Source of the DNA: Hydrogenophaga sp.
GTDB taxonomy: Bacteria; Pseudomonadota; Gammaproteobacteria; Burkholderiales; Burkholderiaceae_C
Assembly (NCBI GenBank): GCA_018335615.1
Contig: JAGXRS010000349.1
Location: 1-12,606 of the forward strand
Length of the DNA: 12,606 bases
Reading direction: 5' to 3'
Part shown: positions 1 to 9,515 of the stretch, piece after piece
Layout of the letters: each line of letters begins with the position of its first letter
Position numbering within the stretch: position 1 is the first letter of the stretch
The notes under the pieces: model-generated
Databases searched by the model: none
What the model was told of the DNA's origin: nothing
What the model saw: only the letters and a program-made list of their open reading frames with translations
Translations under genes and position numbers: made by a program

Positions 1-2
1 CC

Positions 3-710
3 TGGGTCCGGCTGGGTTCCGCGGCCTTCTGCAGCGTGCCCGCCGCCGCAGGCACCGAGCAGGCCGATGACGCGCCGCGCGTGCATCTGGCCGACGCCCA
101 CGGCTGGGTCGCCACCTTCGAGCTGGAAGAGGGCCTGCGCGAGGATGCGAAAGAGGCGGTGGTGGCGCTGCGTCGGCTGGGCGTACAGACCTGGCTGCTG
201 TCGGGTGACCGGGAGGCGGCGGCCCAGCGGGTGGCGCAGGCCGTGGGCGTTGACCATGTGATCGCGGGTGCCTCGCCCGAGCGCAAGTTGACCGAAGTGA
301 CCACGCTGCAGGCCCAGGGCTTCAAGCTGGCCATGGTGGGTGACGGGCTCAACGATGGCCCGGTGCTCGCGCGTGCCGACACCTCGTTTGCACTCGGCCA
401 CGCCGCACCGCTGGCCCAGGCCCAGTCGGACTACGTGATCCAGGGCGGGCGGGTGATGGACGTGGTGCTCAGCCTGGAGCAGGCCCGCGCCACCATGCGC
501 ATCGTTCGCCAGAACCTGGCCTGGGCTGCGATTTACAACTTTGTGAGCATACCGCTGGCGCTTTTGGGTTATATGCCGCCCTGGGCCGCCGGTCTGGGCA
601 TGGCCGCGAGCTCGCTGCTGGTGATCGGCAACGCATTGCGTTTGTCCAGCCGCCTGCCGGCCACGGACAGCGACGACAACACGCCCTTCGGAGCCCCCGT
701 TTCCGCCTGA
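3..710 (+). CDS. ccoI: CcoI/FixI copper-transporting P-type ATPase, C-terminal part (5' truncated by window)
   Basis: The reading frame is open from the first bases of the window and runs to TGA at 708-710, so this is the last ~235 residues of a longer protein. Visible parts are the end of the phosphorylation/nucleotide-binding region (LLSGDRE followed by SPERK), the hinge motif GDGLND at about 339-356, and two C-terminal membrane segments (NLAWAAIYNFVSIPLALLGY and the following GLGMAASSLLVIGNALRL). The order and motifs are those of a CPx-type heavy-metal ATPase. The metal-binding domain, CPC motif and DKTGT aspartate lie upstream, outside the window. CcoI exports Cu to the periplasmic side for the CuB centre of cbb3 oxidase. 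The function is assigned mainly from context: ccoS follows 41 bp downstream, then ccoNOQP. A general CopA-type exporter is the alternative. Confidence 0.88.
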   Translation, partial: WVRLGSAAFCSVPAAAGTEQADDAPRVHLADAHGWVATFELEEGLREDAKEAVVALRRLGVQTWLLSGDREAAAQRVAQAVGVDHVIAGASPERKLTEVTTLQAQGFKLAMVGDGLNDGPVLARADTSFALGHAAPLAQAQSDYVIQGGRVMDVVLSLEQARATMRIVRQNLAWAAIYNFVSIPLALLGYMPPWAAGLGMAASSLLVIGNALRLSSRLPATDSDDNTPFGAPVSA

Positions 711-751
711 CATCTCGCGCCCATCCAGCGCCCATTCCCGAGGTTTCCATC

Positions 752-889
752 ATGGACGTCCTGTATTTGCTGATCCCTGTTTCCATCGTGCTGGTCTTCG
801 TCATCATCGGTATTTTCTGGTGGGCGCTTCAGTCGGGGCAGTTTGACAACATCGAGCGAGAGGGTGAGCGCATTCTTCGGGGCGATTGA
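752..889 (+). CDS. ccoS: CcoS, cbb3 oxidase maturation protein
   Basis: This is a 45-residue protein (begins MDVLYLLIPVSIVL) with one N-terminal membrane helix (about residues 4-24, ending in FWWAL) and a short acidic/basic cytoplasmic tail containing SGQFDNIEREGERIL. The W-A-x-x-SGQFDD/N pattern after the helix is typical of the CcoS family. CcoS is needed for insertion of heme/copper cofactors into CcoN. The start ATG is preceded by GAGG at 740-743 with 8 bases of spacing. It lies 41 bp after ccoI and probably shares its transcript. The stop codon lies inside the FNR box that controls the next gene. Confidence 0.88.
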   Translation: MDVLYLLIPVSIVLVFVIIGIFWWALQSGQFDNIEREGERILRGD

Positions 890-899
890 CTTAAGTCAA
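886..899 (+). promoter_or_regulatory. FNR/ANR-type box upstream of ccoN
   Basis: TTGACTTAAGTCAA is a perfect 14-bp palindrome matching the Crp/Fnr-family pattern TTGAY-N4-RTCAA. Its centre is at 892.5. A class II activator site centred at -41.5 would put the transcription start near 934, 24 bp before the ccoN ATG. The expected -10 hexamer then falls on GACACT (922-927), which keeps the A at position 2 and T at position 6 but is otherwise weak, as expected for an activator-dependent promoter. The site overlaps the ccoS stop codon. The likely ligand is the Fnr protein encoded at 6453-7172. Confidence 0.85.
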
Positions 900-957
900 G
901 GCGTTGCGAGGGGTCCGTGAAGACACTTCAGCGAGTGGCATTTATGAGGAGTTCTGT

Positions 958-2403
<1,446 letters not shown>

Positions 2404-2414
2404 GGAGCACACAC

Positions 2415-3035
2415 ATGGCCAACAACGAAAAACTCTCGGGTCACGCACGCATCGAGACCAACAACTTCCTCATGATCGTGCTCATCACCCTGGTGATCGC
2501 GGTCGGGGGTCTGGTCGAAATCGTGCCCCTGTTCTTCCAGAAGTCCACCACGCAGCCCATCGAAGGCCTCAAGCCCTACAGCGCCCTGCAACTGGCGGGC
2601 CGGGATGTCTACGTGAAGGAGGGTTGCTACAACTGTCACTCACAGATGATCCGTCCCTTCCAGGCCGAAACCCTGCGCTATGGGCCCTACTCTGTGGCCG
2701 GTGAGTTCGTGTACGACCGTCCGTTTCAATGGGGTTCCAAGCGCACCGGTCCGGATCTGCACCGCGTGGGTGGCCGTTACAGCGATGAATGGCACCGCAT
2801 CCACCTGAACAACCCGCGTGATCTGGTGCCCGAGTCGAATATGCCGGCTTATCCCTGGCTGGAGCGCAAGACCGTGGACGAGAACGGCCTGCCCAAGCGC
2901 ATGGAGGTGCTGCGCACGCTGGGCGCACCGTACACGGACGAGGAAATCGCCGCGTCGGTGGCCGACGTCAAGGGCAAGACCGAGATGGATGCCCTCATCG
3001 CCTACTTGCAGGTGCTTGGCACCGCGCGCAAATAA
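2415..3035 (+). CDS. ccoO: Cytochrome c oxidase cbb3-type subunit II (CcoO), mono-heme c
   Basis: A 206-residue membrane-anchored cytochrome c that passes electrons from CcoP to CcoN. There is one N-terminal membrane helix (about residues 16-38, then EIVPLFF). The heme-binding motif is C71-Y-N-C74-H75, followed by SQMIRPF. M143 in SNMPAYPWL is the probable distal heme ligand. The open frame extends much further 5' inside ccoN. The ATG at 2415 is chosen because GAGGAG (2402-2407) overlaps the ccoN stop with good spacing and the protein then matches the family length. Translationally close-coupled to ccoN (11 bp gap). Confidence 0.97.
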   Translation: MANNEKLSGHARIETNNFLMIVLITLVIAVGGLVEIVPLFFQKSTTQPIEGLKPYSALQLAGRDVYVKEGCYNCHSQMIRPFQAETLRYGPYSVAGEFVYDRPFQWGSKRTGPDLHRVGGRYSDEWHRIHLNNPRDLVPESNMPAYPWLERKTVDENGLPKRMEVLRTLGAPYTDEEIAASVADVKGKTEMDALIAYLQVLGTARK

Positions 3036-3050
3036 ACACCGGGGCCAGTC

Positions 3051-3188
3051 ATGGATATCAATGTGCTGCGCAGCATCGTGACCGTGGTCAGCCTGCTGAT
3101 CTTCATTGGGATCGTGATCTGGGCCTGGTCCGGTCGCAACCAGTCGAGCTTTGAGGAGGCAGCGCAGCTGCCTTTCAAGGACGACTAA
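3051..3188 (+). CDS. ccoQ: CcoQ, small cbb3 oxidase subunit
   Basis: A 45-residue protein (begins MDINVLRSIVTVVSLLIF) with one membrane helix (about residues 8-26) ending in the WAWS segment, then a short polar tail (NQSSFEEAAQLPF). The tail pattern 'F-x-E-A-A-x-L-P-F' is characteristic of CcoQ. CcoQ stabilises the association of CcoP with the CcoNO core. It sits 15 bp after ccoO and 27 bp before ccoP, in the standard N-O-Q-P order. GGGG (3040-3043) upstream is a modest ribosome binding site. Confidence 0.9.
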   Translation: MDINVLRSIVTVVSLLIFIGIVIWAWSGRNQSSFEEAAQLPFKDD

Positions 3189-3215
3189 ACCCCGGCACCC
3201 AACAAGAGAAACATC

Positions 3216-4124
3216 ATGAGCGACTTCACAAGTGACTTCTGGCACTACTACGTGGCCGGGCTGACGCTGGTCAGCATCATCGCCTGCCTGGTCCTGCTGT
3301 GGATCAGCGGCACAACCAAGGCAGCCACGCTCGAGGACAACACCACCGGCCATGTGTGGGATGGTGACCTCGCGGAGATGAACAACCCGCTGCCGCGCTG
3401 GTGGGTATACCTGTTCATCATCACCGTGGTCTTCGCACTGGCCTACGGCGTGCTGTACCCCACCTTTGGCAAGTACCAGGGCATGCTTGGCTGGTCATCC
3501 AGTGGTCAGCACCAGGCCGAAGTGGCGAAGGTCGAGCAGAACATCGCACCGATCTACGCCAAGTTCGCGGGCATGACGCCCGAACAGATGGCCGGTGACG
3601 CACAGGCCATGGCCATTGGCGAGCGCCTGTTCATGAACTACTGCGCGCAGTGCCACGGCTCGGATGCCCGTGGCGCCCGCAGCTTCCCCAATTTGACCGA
3701 CGGAGACTGGCTCTACGGCGGCGACCACGAAGCCATCAAGACCAGCATCGCCGAAGGCCGCAACGGTGTGATGCCGCCCATGGCTGCCGCGGTTGGAACT
3801 GCCGAAGACGTGCGCAACGTGGCTCATTACGTACTGAGCATGTCGGGCAGCCCGCACGACAGCGTACGCGCCGCCCAGGGCAAGAGCAACTACGGTTCCT
3901 GCGCCGCCTGCCATGGCATGGACGGCAAGGGCAACCAGGCCATGGGTGCACCCAACCTGACCGACAACATCTGGCTCCACGGCTGGGGAGAAGAGGCCAT
4001 CGTGCGTGCGATCAACAACGGCATCAACAACCAGATGCCTGGCCAAGCAGCACTGTTGAATGAAGCCCAGATCAACGTGCTTGCCTCTTATGTCTGGGGT
4101 ATGTCGAACACCCCGGCCCGTTAA
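3216..4124 (+). CDS. ccoP: Cytochrome c oxidase cbb3-type subunit III (CcoP), di-heme c
   Basis: A 302-residue di-heme cytochrome c, the electron entry point of the oxidase. An N-terminal membrane helix (about residues 9-30) is followed by the conserved HVWDGDLAEMNNPLPRWW loop and a second helix (about 62-83). Two periplasmic cytochrome c domains follow, with motifs C143-A-Q-C146-H147 and C229-A-A-C232-H233. Each is followed by PNLTD and a later MPP or MPG methionine segment that supplies the distal ligand. The two-helix N terminus is the common form in beta- and gammaproteobacteria. The start ATG follows AAGAGA. Last gene of the structural operon, followed directly by a terminator hairpin. 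Confidence 0.97.
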   Translation: MSDFTSDFWHYYVAGLTLVSIIACLVLLWISGTTKAATLEDNTTGHVWDGDLAEMNNPLPRWWVYLFIITVVFALAYGVLYPTFGKYQGMLGWSSSGQHQAEVAKVEQNIAPIYAKFAGMTPEQMAGDAQAMAIGERLFMNYCAQCHGSDARGARSFPNLTDGDWLYGGDHEAIKTSIAEGRNGVMPPMAAAVGTAEDVRNVAHYVLSMSGSPHDSVRAAQGKSNYGSCAACHGMDGKGNQAMGAPNLTDNIWLHGWGEEAIVRAINNGINNQMPGQAALLNEAQINVLASYVWGMSNTPAR

Positions 4125-4135
4125 GCGGCTTTGAG

Positions 4136-4173
4136 AGGCCGGGCGCCGCACATCGGGTCCGGCCTTTGTTTTT
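4136..4173 (+). terminator. Intrinsic terminator after ccoP
   Basis: A 7-bp GC-rich stem AGGCCGG (4136-4142) / CCGGCCT (4159-4165) is followed by TTGTTTTT (4166-4173), 12 bp after the ccoP stop. It separates ccoNOQP from ccoG. The 16-nt loop is long, so some read-through into ccoG, 18 bp further on, is plausible. Confidence 0.75.
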
Positions 4174-4191
4174 CACTTACCCGGAATTGCC

Positions 4192-5646
<1,455 letters not shown>

Positions 5647-5689
5647 TCGCTGTTGACGGCCCTTGTCCACTTTTATCTGGAGTCTTCTC

Positions 5690-5986
5690 ATGAGCAACCC
5701 GACCCTCGCACCGTCGCCTCGCCAGGAAAACACCCCCTGGTGGCGCATTCCCCAGGTCGTCTTCATCCCTGTGCTCTTGTTATGCGGCGTGTTGGCCACC
5801 AGCACGATGGTGGTCATTTCCAGCATGGACCAGGACCCGGTGCTCGACAAAGAGGTGTACGAGCGTGAGCGGCGTGCAGCTCTGGCCCTGGAAGGACAAG
5901 CCAAGGTGGAGGCTTTGATGGCGGTTCAGCCGGCCATGCAGGGTCGAAACCACGCAGCTTCACCGGTGGTCCCACTGGAAAAATAA
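5690..5986 (+). CDS. Short CcoH/FixH-like membrane protein
   Basis: A 98-residue protein. ATG at 5690 has TGGAG (5678-5682) at good spacing; an in-frame ATG at 5663 is less well placed. The segment PWWRIPQVVFIPVLLLCGVL, with the rest of one membrane helix (about residues 17-42), is followed by QDPVLDKEVYERERRAALALEG. This resembles the start of CcoH/FixH (PWW, one helix, then DPV..D.YY). Position directly after ccoG is also the usual place for ccoH. However, CcoH is normally around 150-170 residues with a periplasmic beta domain, and here the protein ends after a short helical tail. It may be a lineage-specific short form with an assembly role. I see no frameshift remnant of a longer domain. 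Confidence 0.6.
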   Translation: MSNPTLAPSPRQENTPWWRIPQVVFIPVLLLCGVLATSTMVVISSMDQDPVLDKEVYERERRAALALEGQAKVEALMAVQPAMQGRNHAASPVVPLEK

Positions 5987-6065
5987 GCCCAAACGGGCGC
6001 ACAAGATGGGTCACGCTTCGGCGGTTCGCCCTGTCGTCGAACGAATTTAGCCCAGGAGAGCACCC

Positions 6066-6362
6066 ATGTGGACTCAGCGTTTGATGTGGATAGCATGGCC
6101 GGCCTTTCTGGTCGCGGCGGTGCTGGAGATGGTTGTGTTCGCCTTGGTCGATCCGAGCGACCTTCACTGGTTCGGCGCACCGCTGGCCCTCTCCCGGGAG
6201 GCCATCTACACGCTGGCCTTTTTCGTTTTCTGGGGCGCCACCATCGCCTCCAGCGCGCTCACCACGCTGCTGTCGATGTCACCCTTCGAGGTCAACCGGT
6301 GCCCTGTTTTGCCCGACGAGCGACCGCCCGAATGTGTGCGGGGCAACAATTCTTGCGGCTGA
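6066..6362 (+). CDS. Hypothetical 98-aa two-helix membrane protein with Cys-rich tail
   Basis: Not recognised. It begins MWTQRLMWIAWPAFLVAAVL. Two hydrophobic segments are visible (about residues 7-28 and 46-70), separated by a loop (DPSDLHWFGAPLALSREAIY). The C-terminal tail after MSPFEV carries three cysteines: C79, C90 and C97, in CP, EC and SCG contexts. AGGAGAG sits just upstream of the ATG, so translation is well supported. It lies 79 bp after the CcoH-like gene, in the same direction, and is the last gene before the convergent fnr. The context suggests a role linked to cbb3 oxidase assembly or low-oxygen respiration. The tail cysteines could bind metal or form disulfides, but this is inference only. 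Confidence 0.75.
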   Translation: MWTQRLMWIAWPAFLVAAVLEMVVFALVDPSDLHWFGAPLALSREAIYTLAFFVFWGATIASSALTTLLSMSPFEVNRCPVLPDERPPECVRGNNSCG

Positions 6363-6387
6363 ATCGCGTCGATCGCATATCCAGAAC

Positions 6388-6420
6388 AAGCCCTAGACGG
6401 GATCACCCGGTCAGGGGCTT
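6388..6420. terminator. Hairpin between convergent genes (probable bidirectional terminator)
   Basis: AAGCCC (6388-6393) pairs with GGGCTT (6415-6420), and GACGGG pairs with CCCG-GTC across a 4-nt ATCA loop. This gives a long stem with one bulge, one mismatch and one wobble. It lies 25 bp after the 98-aa gene and 32 bp after the end of fnr. Neither side has a full T-tract (TTGCTTGT on +, CTTGTTCT on -), so termination efficiency is uncertain. Confidence 0.55.
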
Positions 6421-6452
6421 TGCTTGTGGCTGGAGCCTGGCAGGTGCCGGGA

Positions 6453-7172
6453 TCACCGACAGCTTTGGGGGTTGACGATCAGTTTGAGCGCTTCGGTGTT
6501 CTTGATGTGCACGTAGCGCTGTTTCACGTCGATGATGTCGTCGTCCACGAACTTCGAGAAGGTACGGCTCACCGTTTCGAGCTTCATGCCCAGGTAGCTG
6601 CCGATTTCCTCGCGGGTCATGCGCAGGATCAACTCGGACTGGGAGAAGCCGCGCGCGTGCAGACGCTGCACCAGGTTCAGCAGAAATGCCGCCAGGCGTT
6701 CTTCAGCCCGCATGCTGCCCAGCAGCAGCATGACGCTGTGGTCGCGCACGATCTCGCGGCTCATGATCTTGTGCACATGGTGCTGCAGCGTGGTGAACTC
6801 TCGCGAGAGCTGTTCGACCTGATCGAAAGGCATCACGCAGACCTCGGCGTCTTCGAGTGCCACTGCGTCGCAGGAGTGGTGATCGCTCACGATGCCGTCC
6901 AGGCCAATGATTTCGCCGGTCATCTGGAAGCCCGTGACCTGGTCACGACCGTCGGCGGTGGTCACACAGGTTTTGAAGAAGCCTGATCGAACAGCGTAAA
7001 GAGACGTGAACGGATCGCCCGTGTTGAACAGGGCCGAGCCACGCTTCACCCGGCGGCGGGTTGAGATCACGGTATCCAGCTTCACCATCTCGTCTGGGTT
7101 CAGCCCCATGGGCAGGCACAGTTCGCGAAGGTTGCAGCTGGAGCAGGCGACTTTGATGCTATGTACGTCCAT
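6453..7172 (-). CDS. fnr: Fnr, oxygen-sensing Crp/Fnr-family transcription regulator
   Basis: A 239-residue global regulator of low-oxygen gene expression. N-terminal cysteines C10, C13 and C19 (CSSCNLRELC), with C112 (EVCVMPF), correspond to the four ligands of the O2-labile [4Fe-4S] cluster in E. coli FNR (C20, C23, C29, C122). A cyclic-nucleotide-type beta barrel, a dimerisation helix (about 135-160, MLLLGSMRAEERLAAFLL) and a C-terminal winged helix-turn-helix follow. The recognition helix reads E199-T-V-S202-R203, the specificity residues for TTGAT-N4-ATCAA. Two boxes of this type occur in the window, before ccoN and hemN. It is divergent from hemN, and the N-terminal start is fixed by the cysteine cluster. 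C101 is an extra cysteine of unknown meaning. Confidence 0.96.
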   Translation of the reverse strand: MDVHSIKVACSSCNLRELCLPMGLNPDEMVKLDTVISTRRRVKRGSALFNTGDPFTSLYAVRSGFFKTCVTTADGRDQVTGFQMTGEIIGLDGIVSDHHSCDAVALEDAEVCVMPFDQVEQLSREFTTLQHHVHKIMSREIVRDHSVMLLLGSMRAEERLAAFLLNLVQRLHARGFSQSELILRMTREEIGSYLGMKLETVSRTFSKFVDDDIIDVKQRYVHIKNTEALKLIVNPQSCR

Positions 7173-7211
7173 AAGTATTCCGGAAATGCGAGCGAAGCTT
7201 AACGCATCGGC

Positions 7212-7225
7212 TTGACTGGCGTCGA
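7212..7225 (-). promoter_or_regulatory. Weak FNR-like site near the fnr start (possible autoregulation)
   Basis: TTGAC-TGGC-GTCGA departs from the TTGAY-N4-RTCAA pattern in one half only (GTCGA instead of GTCAA). It is centred about 46 bp upstream of the fnr ATG. That is too close for a class II activating position with a normal leader, so if real it would more likely repress fnr. Confidence 0.35.
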
Positions 7226-7283
7226 AAAAACTGTATCAGCTTCCCTTGGCTAGCTGAGGGTTTACCCGTCATGGTGGGTCGAG

Positions 7284-7297
7284 TTGATCAAGATCAA
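7284..7297 (+). promoter_or_regulatory. Perfect FNR box upstream of hemN
   Basis: TTGAT-CAAG-ATCAA matches the FNR consensus at all ten defined positions. With a class II geometry (centre at -41.5) transcription would start near 7332, about 20 bp before the hemN GTG. The expected -10 (CAAAGT, 7320-7325) keeps A at position 2 and T at position 6, as at ccoN. Centred about 118 bp upstream of fnr, it could also influence that gene. Confidence 0.88.
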
Positions 7298-7351
7298 GGT
7301 CCGTCAGAGGGGTGTGATGCAAAGTCGCTCTTCAGAACTGGAGAATTGTTT

Positions 7352-8731
7352 GTGAGTCATGCCATTTCCCCCGAATTGCTGAAGCGGTTCGACATTCCCG
7401 GCCCGCGTTACACCTCATACCCCACGGCAGATCGCTTCGTCGAGGCCTTTGGCGAGGGCGACTACATCCAGGCGCTGGAGCAGCGACGCGTGGGTTCGAT
7501 GGCGCTCCCGCTGTCACTGTACGTCCACATCCCATTCTGCGAATCGGTCTGCTATTACTGTGCTTGCAACAAGGTGATCACCAAGCACCACGAGCGCGCC
7601 GCCGAGTACCTGCGCTACCTCACCCGTGAGGTCGAGTTGCAGGTGCAGCACTTCGGACAGGGCCACAGTGTGTCGCAGTTGCATCTGGGCGGCGGCACGC
7701 CCACCTTCTTGTCGGACGCCGAGCTCGAGGACCTCATGAGCATGATCCGGCGCAATTTCACGTTGGTTCCCGGGGGGGAGTATTCGGTCGAGGTCGATCC
7801 GCGAACGGTGACCGAGCAGCGCCTGCAGACGCTCGCCCGACTGGGGTTCAACCGCTTGAGCTTTGGCGTGCAGGACTTCGATCCGGCCGTGCAGAAGGCC
7901 GTGCACCGGGTGCAACCAGCCGACCAGGTGTTTGCATTGGTGGAGGCGGCGCGCAAGATCGGCTTTGAGTCGATCAACGTCGATCTGATCTATGGCCTGC
8001 CGCTGCAGACCCCCGAATCATTTGCCCGCACGCTGGCCCAGGTCAACGAGCTCAGGCCCGACCGCATCGCGCTGTACGCCTACGCGCACCTGCCGGCCCG
8101 TTTCAAACCTCAGCGGCGCATCATCGCAGCGGAACTGCCCAGCGGTGGCGACAAGCTTGCCATGTTGTCGGCCTCTCTCGATGCGCTGATCGGAGCCGGC
8201 TATGTGTACGTCGGCATGGATCACTTCGCCTTGCCGAGCGATGCCTTGGCGGTGGCCAAGCGCCAGGGGCGTCTGCACCGCAATTTCCAGGGGTACAGCA
8301 CCCAGCCCGATTGCGACCTGATCGCGCTCGGTGTGTCGGCCATCGGCCGGATCGGCGCCACCTACAGCCAGAACGCCAAGACGCTGGAGGAATACTATGA
8401 CGCGCTCGACCAGGGGCGACTGCCCATCGTGAGAGGAATGGCGTTGACCCGCGACGATCTGCTGCGTCGCTCGGTGATCATGTCCATCATGTGCCAGGGA
8501 CAGCTGCAGTACGAGTCCATCGAACTGGGGCATCTGATCGAGTTCAAGCGGTACTTCGCGCGCGAGCTCGACGCGCTGGCGACCCTGGCAGAGCAGGGCC
8601 TGGTCACCTTGGACGACTCGAGCATGCAGGTGACACCCCAGGGCTGGTTTCTTGTTCGTGCCATTGCCATGGTGTTCGACAAGAACCTGCAGGTCGACCA
8701 GGACCGTGCCCGCTTCTCCAAGATCATCTGA
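7352..8731 (+). CDS. hemN: HemN, oxygen-independent coproporphyrinogen III oxidase (radical SAM)
   Basis: Converts coproporphyrinogen III to protoporphyrinogen IX by radical SAM chemistry, allowing heme synthesis without O2. The protein is 459 residues, close to E. coli HemN. The cluster motif is C63-E-S-V-C67-Y-Y-C70-A-C, preceded by YVHIPFC. HLGGGTPTFL and the RYTSYPTADRF N terminus are also typical. The frame is open back to an ATG at 7271, but that would place the FNR box inside the coding sequence. GTG at 7352 is chosen because GGAG (7340-7343) precedes it and the length fits the family. The FNR box at 7284-7297 implies low-oxygen induction, matching the heme demand of cbb3 oxidase. Confidence 0.96.
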   Translation: MSHAISPELLKRFDIPGPRYTSYPTADRFVEAFGEGDYIQALEQRRVGSMALPLSLYVHIPFCESVCYYCACNKVITKHHERAAEYLRYLTREVELQVQHFGQGHSVSQLHLGGGTPTFLSDAELEDLMSMIRRNFTLVPGGEYSVEVDPRTVTEQRLQTLARLGFNRLSFGVQDFDPAVQKAVHRVQPADQVFALVEAARKIGFESINVDLIYGLPLQTPESFARTLAQVNELRPDRIALYAYAHLPARFKPQRRIIAAELPSGGDKLAMLSASLDALIGAGYVYVGMDHFALPSDALAVAKRQGRLHRNFQGYSTQPDCDLIALGVSAIGRIGATYSQNAKTLEEYYDALDQGRLPIVRGMALTRDDLLRRSVIMSIMCQGQLQYESIELGHLIEFKRYFARELDALATLAEQGLVTLDDSSMQVTPQGWFLVRAIAMVFDKNLQVDQDRARFSKII

Positions 8732-8840
8732 AATGGTGTTGGTCTGGGTCTTGCGTCGCCCCGCGTGGCGGCAAGGCTCCGTTGGCACGGCCGCCAGGCG
8801 GGATATGTCTGCAACCCAGCAGCGCTGCTAGAGTCTCCGC

Positions 8841-9512
8841 ATGCAGACTTCAATGGCACTCACCGCCCTCTTCATGGGCTTGGCCGGTGGACCGCATTGT
8901 GTGGCCATGTGCGGTGCCGCGTGCGCCGGCATCAGCCGAGCGGCCGGCGAACGCAGCACCTCGGCGCTCTGGATGTTCCAACTCAGCCGGCTGCTGGGTT
9001 ATGCCCTGTTCGGGGCGTTCGCCGCAGGGTCGGTGCAGGGACTGGCCTGGCTGGGCACGAACACCGCGGTGCTGCGCCCGGTCTGGACCATGTTCCATGT
9101 GGCGGCGCTGATGCTCGGCGCTGCACTGATCTGGCGGGCGCGTCAGCCGGCGTGGATCGAGAACCTCGGCCAGACGGTGTGGCGCAAAGCCCGGCCCGTG
9201 CTGAGCTCGATGGGGCCGCGTGCGCCTGTGGTGTTGGGAATGGGGTGGGCCTTGATGCCGTGTGGCCTGCTGTACTCGGCCTTGCTGGTGGCCTCGCTCT
9301 CGGCGAATGCGCTGGAGGGAGCAGCCGTCATGGCCCTGTTCTCCATTGGCACATCGGTCTCCCTCACGGCTGGTCCTTGGCTGCTCCTGCGCTTGCGCGG
9401 CGGGCGCTCGGGCGCTTGGGGTATCCGGATGGCCGGTGTGGCGCTTGCCGTGACTTCGGGCTGGGCGCTCTGGATGGGCATCACCAACCCGACCGGGCTT
9501 TGGTGCGCTTGA
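8841..9512 (+). CDS. TauE/SafE-like (DsbD_2/UreH transmembrane domain) membrane protein
   Basis: A 223-residue protein with about six hydrophobic helices arranged as two repeats. The first repeat carries GGPH19-C20-VAM-C24-G, the second P140-C141-G in ALMPCGLLYSAL. These HCxxxCG and PCG motifs are typical of the small 'sulfite exporter TauE/SafE / urease accessory UreH-like' family (DsbD_2-type domain), which commonly accompanies cbb3, hemN and anr/fnr genes. Proposed roles are metal (copper) handling or thiol/electron transfer across the membrane; substrate unknown here. It lies 109 bp after hemN. ATG at 8841 has no strong ribosome binding site, and an in-frame ATG at 8853 is an alternative. 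Its stop lies 3 bp from that of the convergent transporter. Confidence 0.85.
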   Translation: MQTSMALTALFMGLAGGPHCVAMCGAACAGISRAAGERSTSALWMFQLSRLLGYALFGAFAAGSVQGLAWLGTNTAVLRPVWTMFHVAALMLGAALIWRARQPAWIENLGQTVWRKARPVLSSMGPRAPVVLGMGWALMPCGLLYSALLVASLSANALEGAAVMALFSIGTSVSLTAGPWLLLRLRGGRSGAWGIRMAGVALAVTSGWALWMGITNPTGLWCA

Positions 9513-9515
9513 GTT

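Noticed and set aside
6420..6986. 188-codon ORF on the + strand opposite fnr
   Set aside because: Antisense of a clear Fnr protein; no plausible domain or ribosome binding site.
7271..7351. Extension of hemN to an ATG at 7271
   Set aside because: It would put the perfect FNR box inside the gene and add 27 residues absent from the family; GTG 7352 has a better ribosome binding site.
8751..8774. Hairpin TTGC-gt-CGCC / GGCGGCAA after hemN as a terminator
   Set aside because: It has a bulge and no following T run; too weak to call.
8782..8809. TTGGCA-N16-TATGTC as a promoter for the TauE/SafE-like gene
   Set aside because: The -10 match is only three of six and there is no supporting signal, so it is not listed as a feature.
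8818..8829. 12-bp palindrome AGCAGCGCTGCT before the TauE/SafE-like gene
   Set aside because: Short GC-rich self-complementary sequence, easily arising by chance here; no second copy found.
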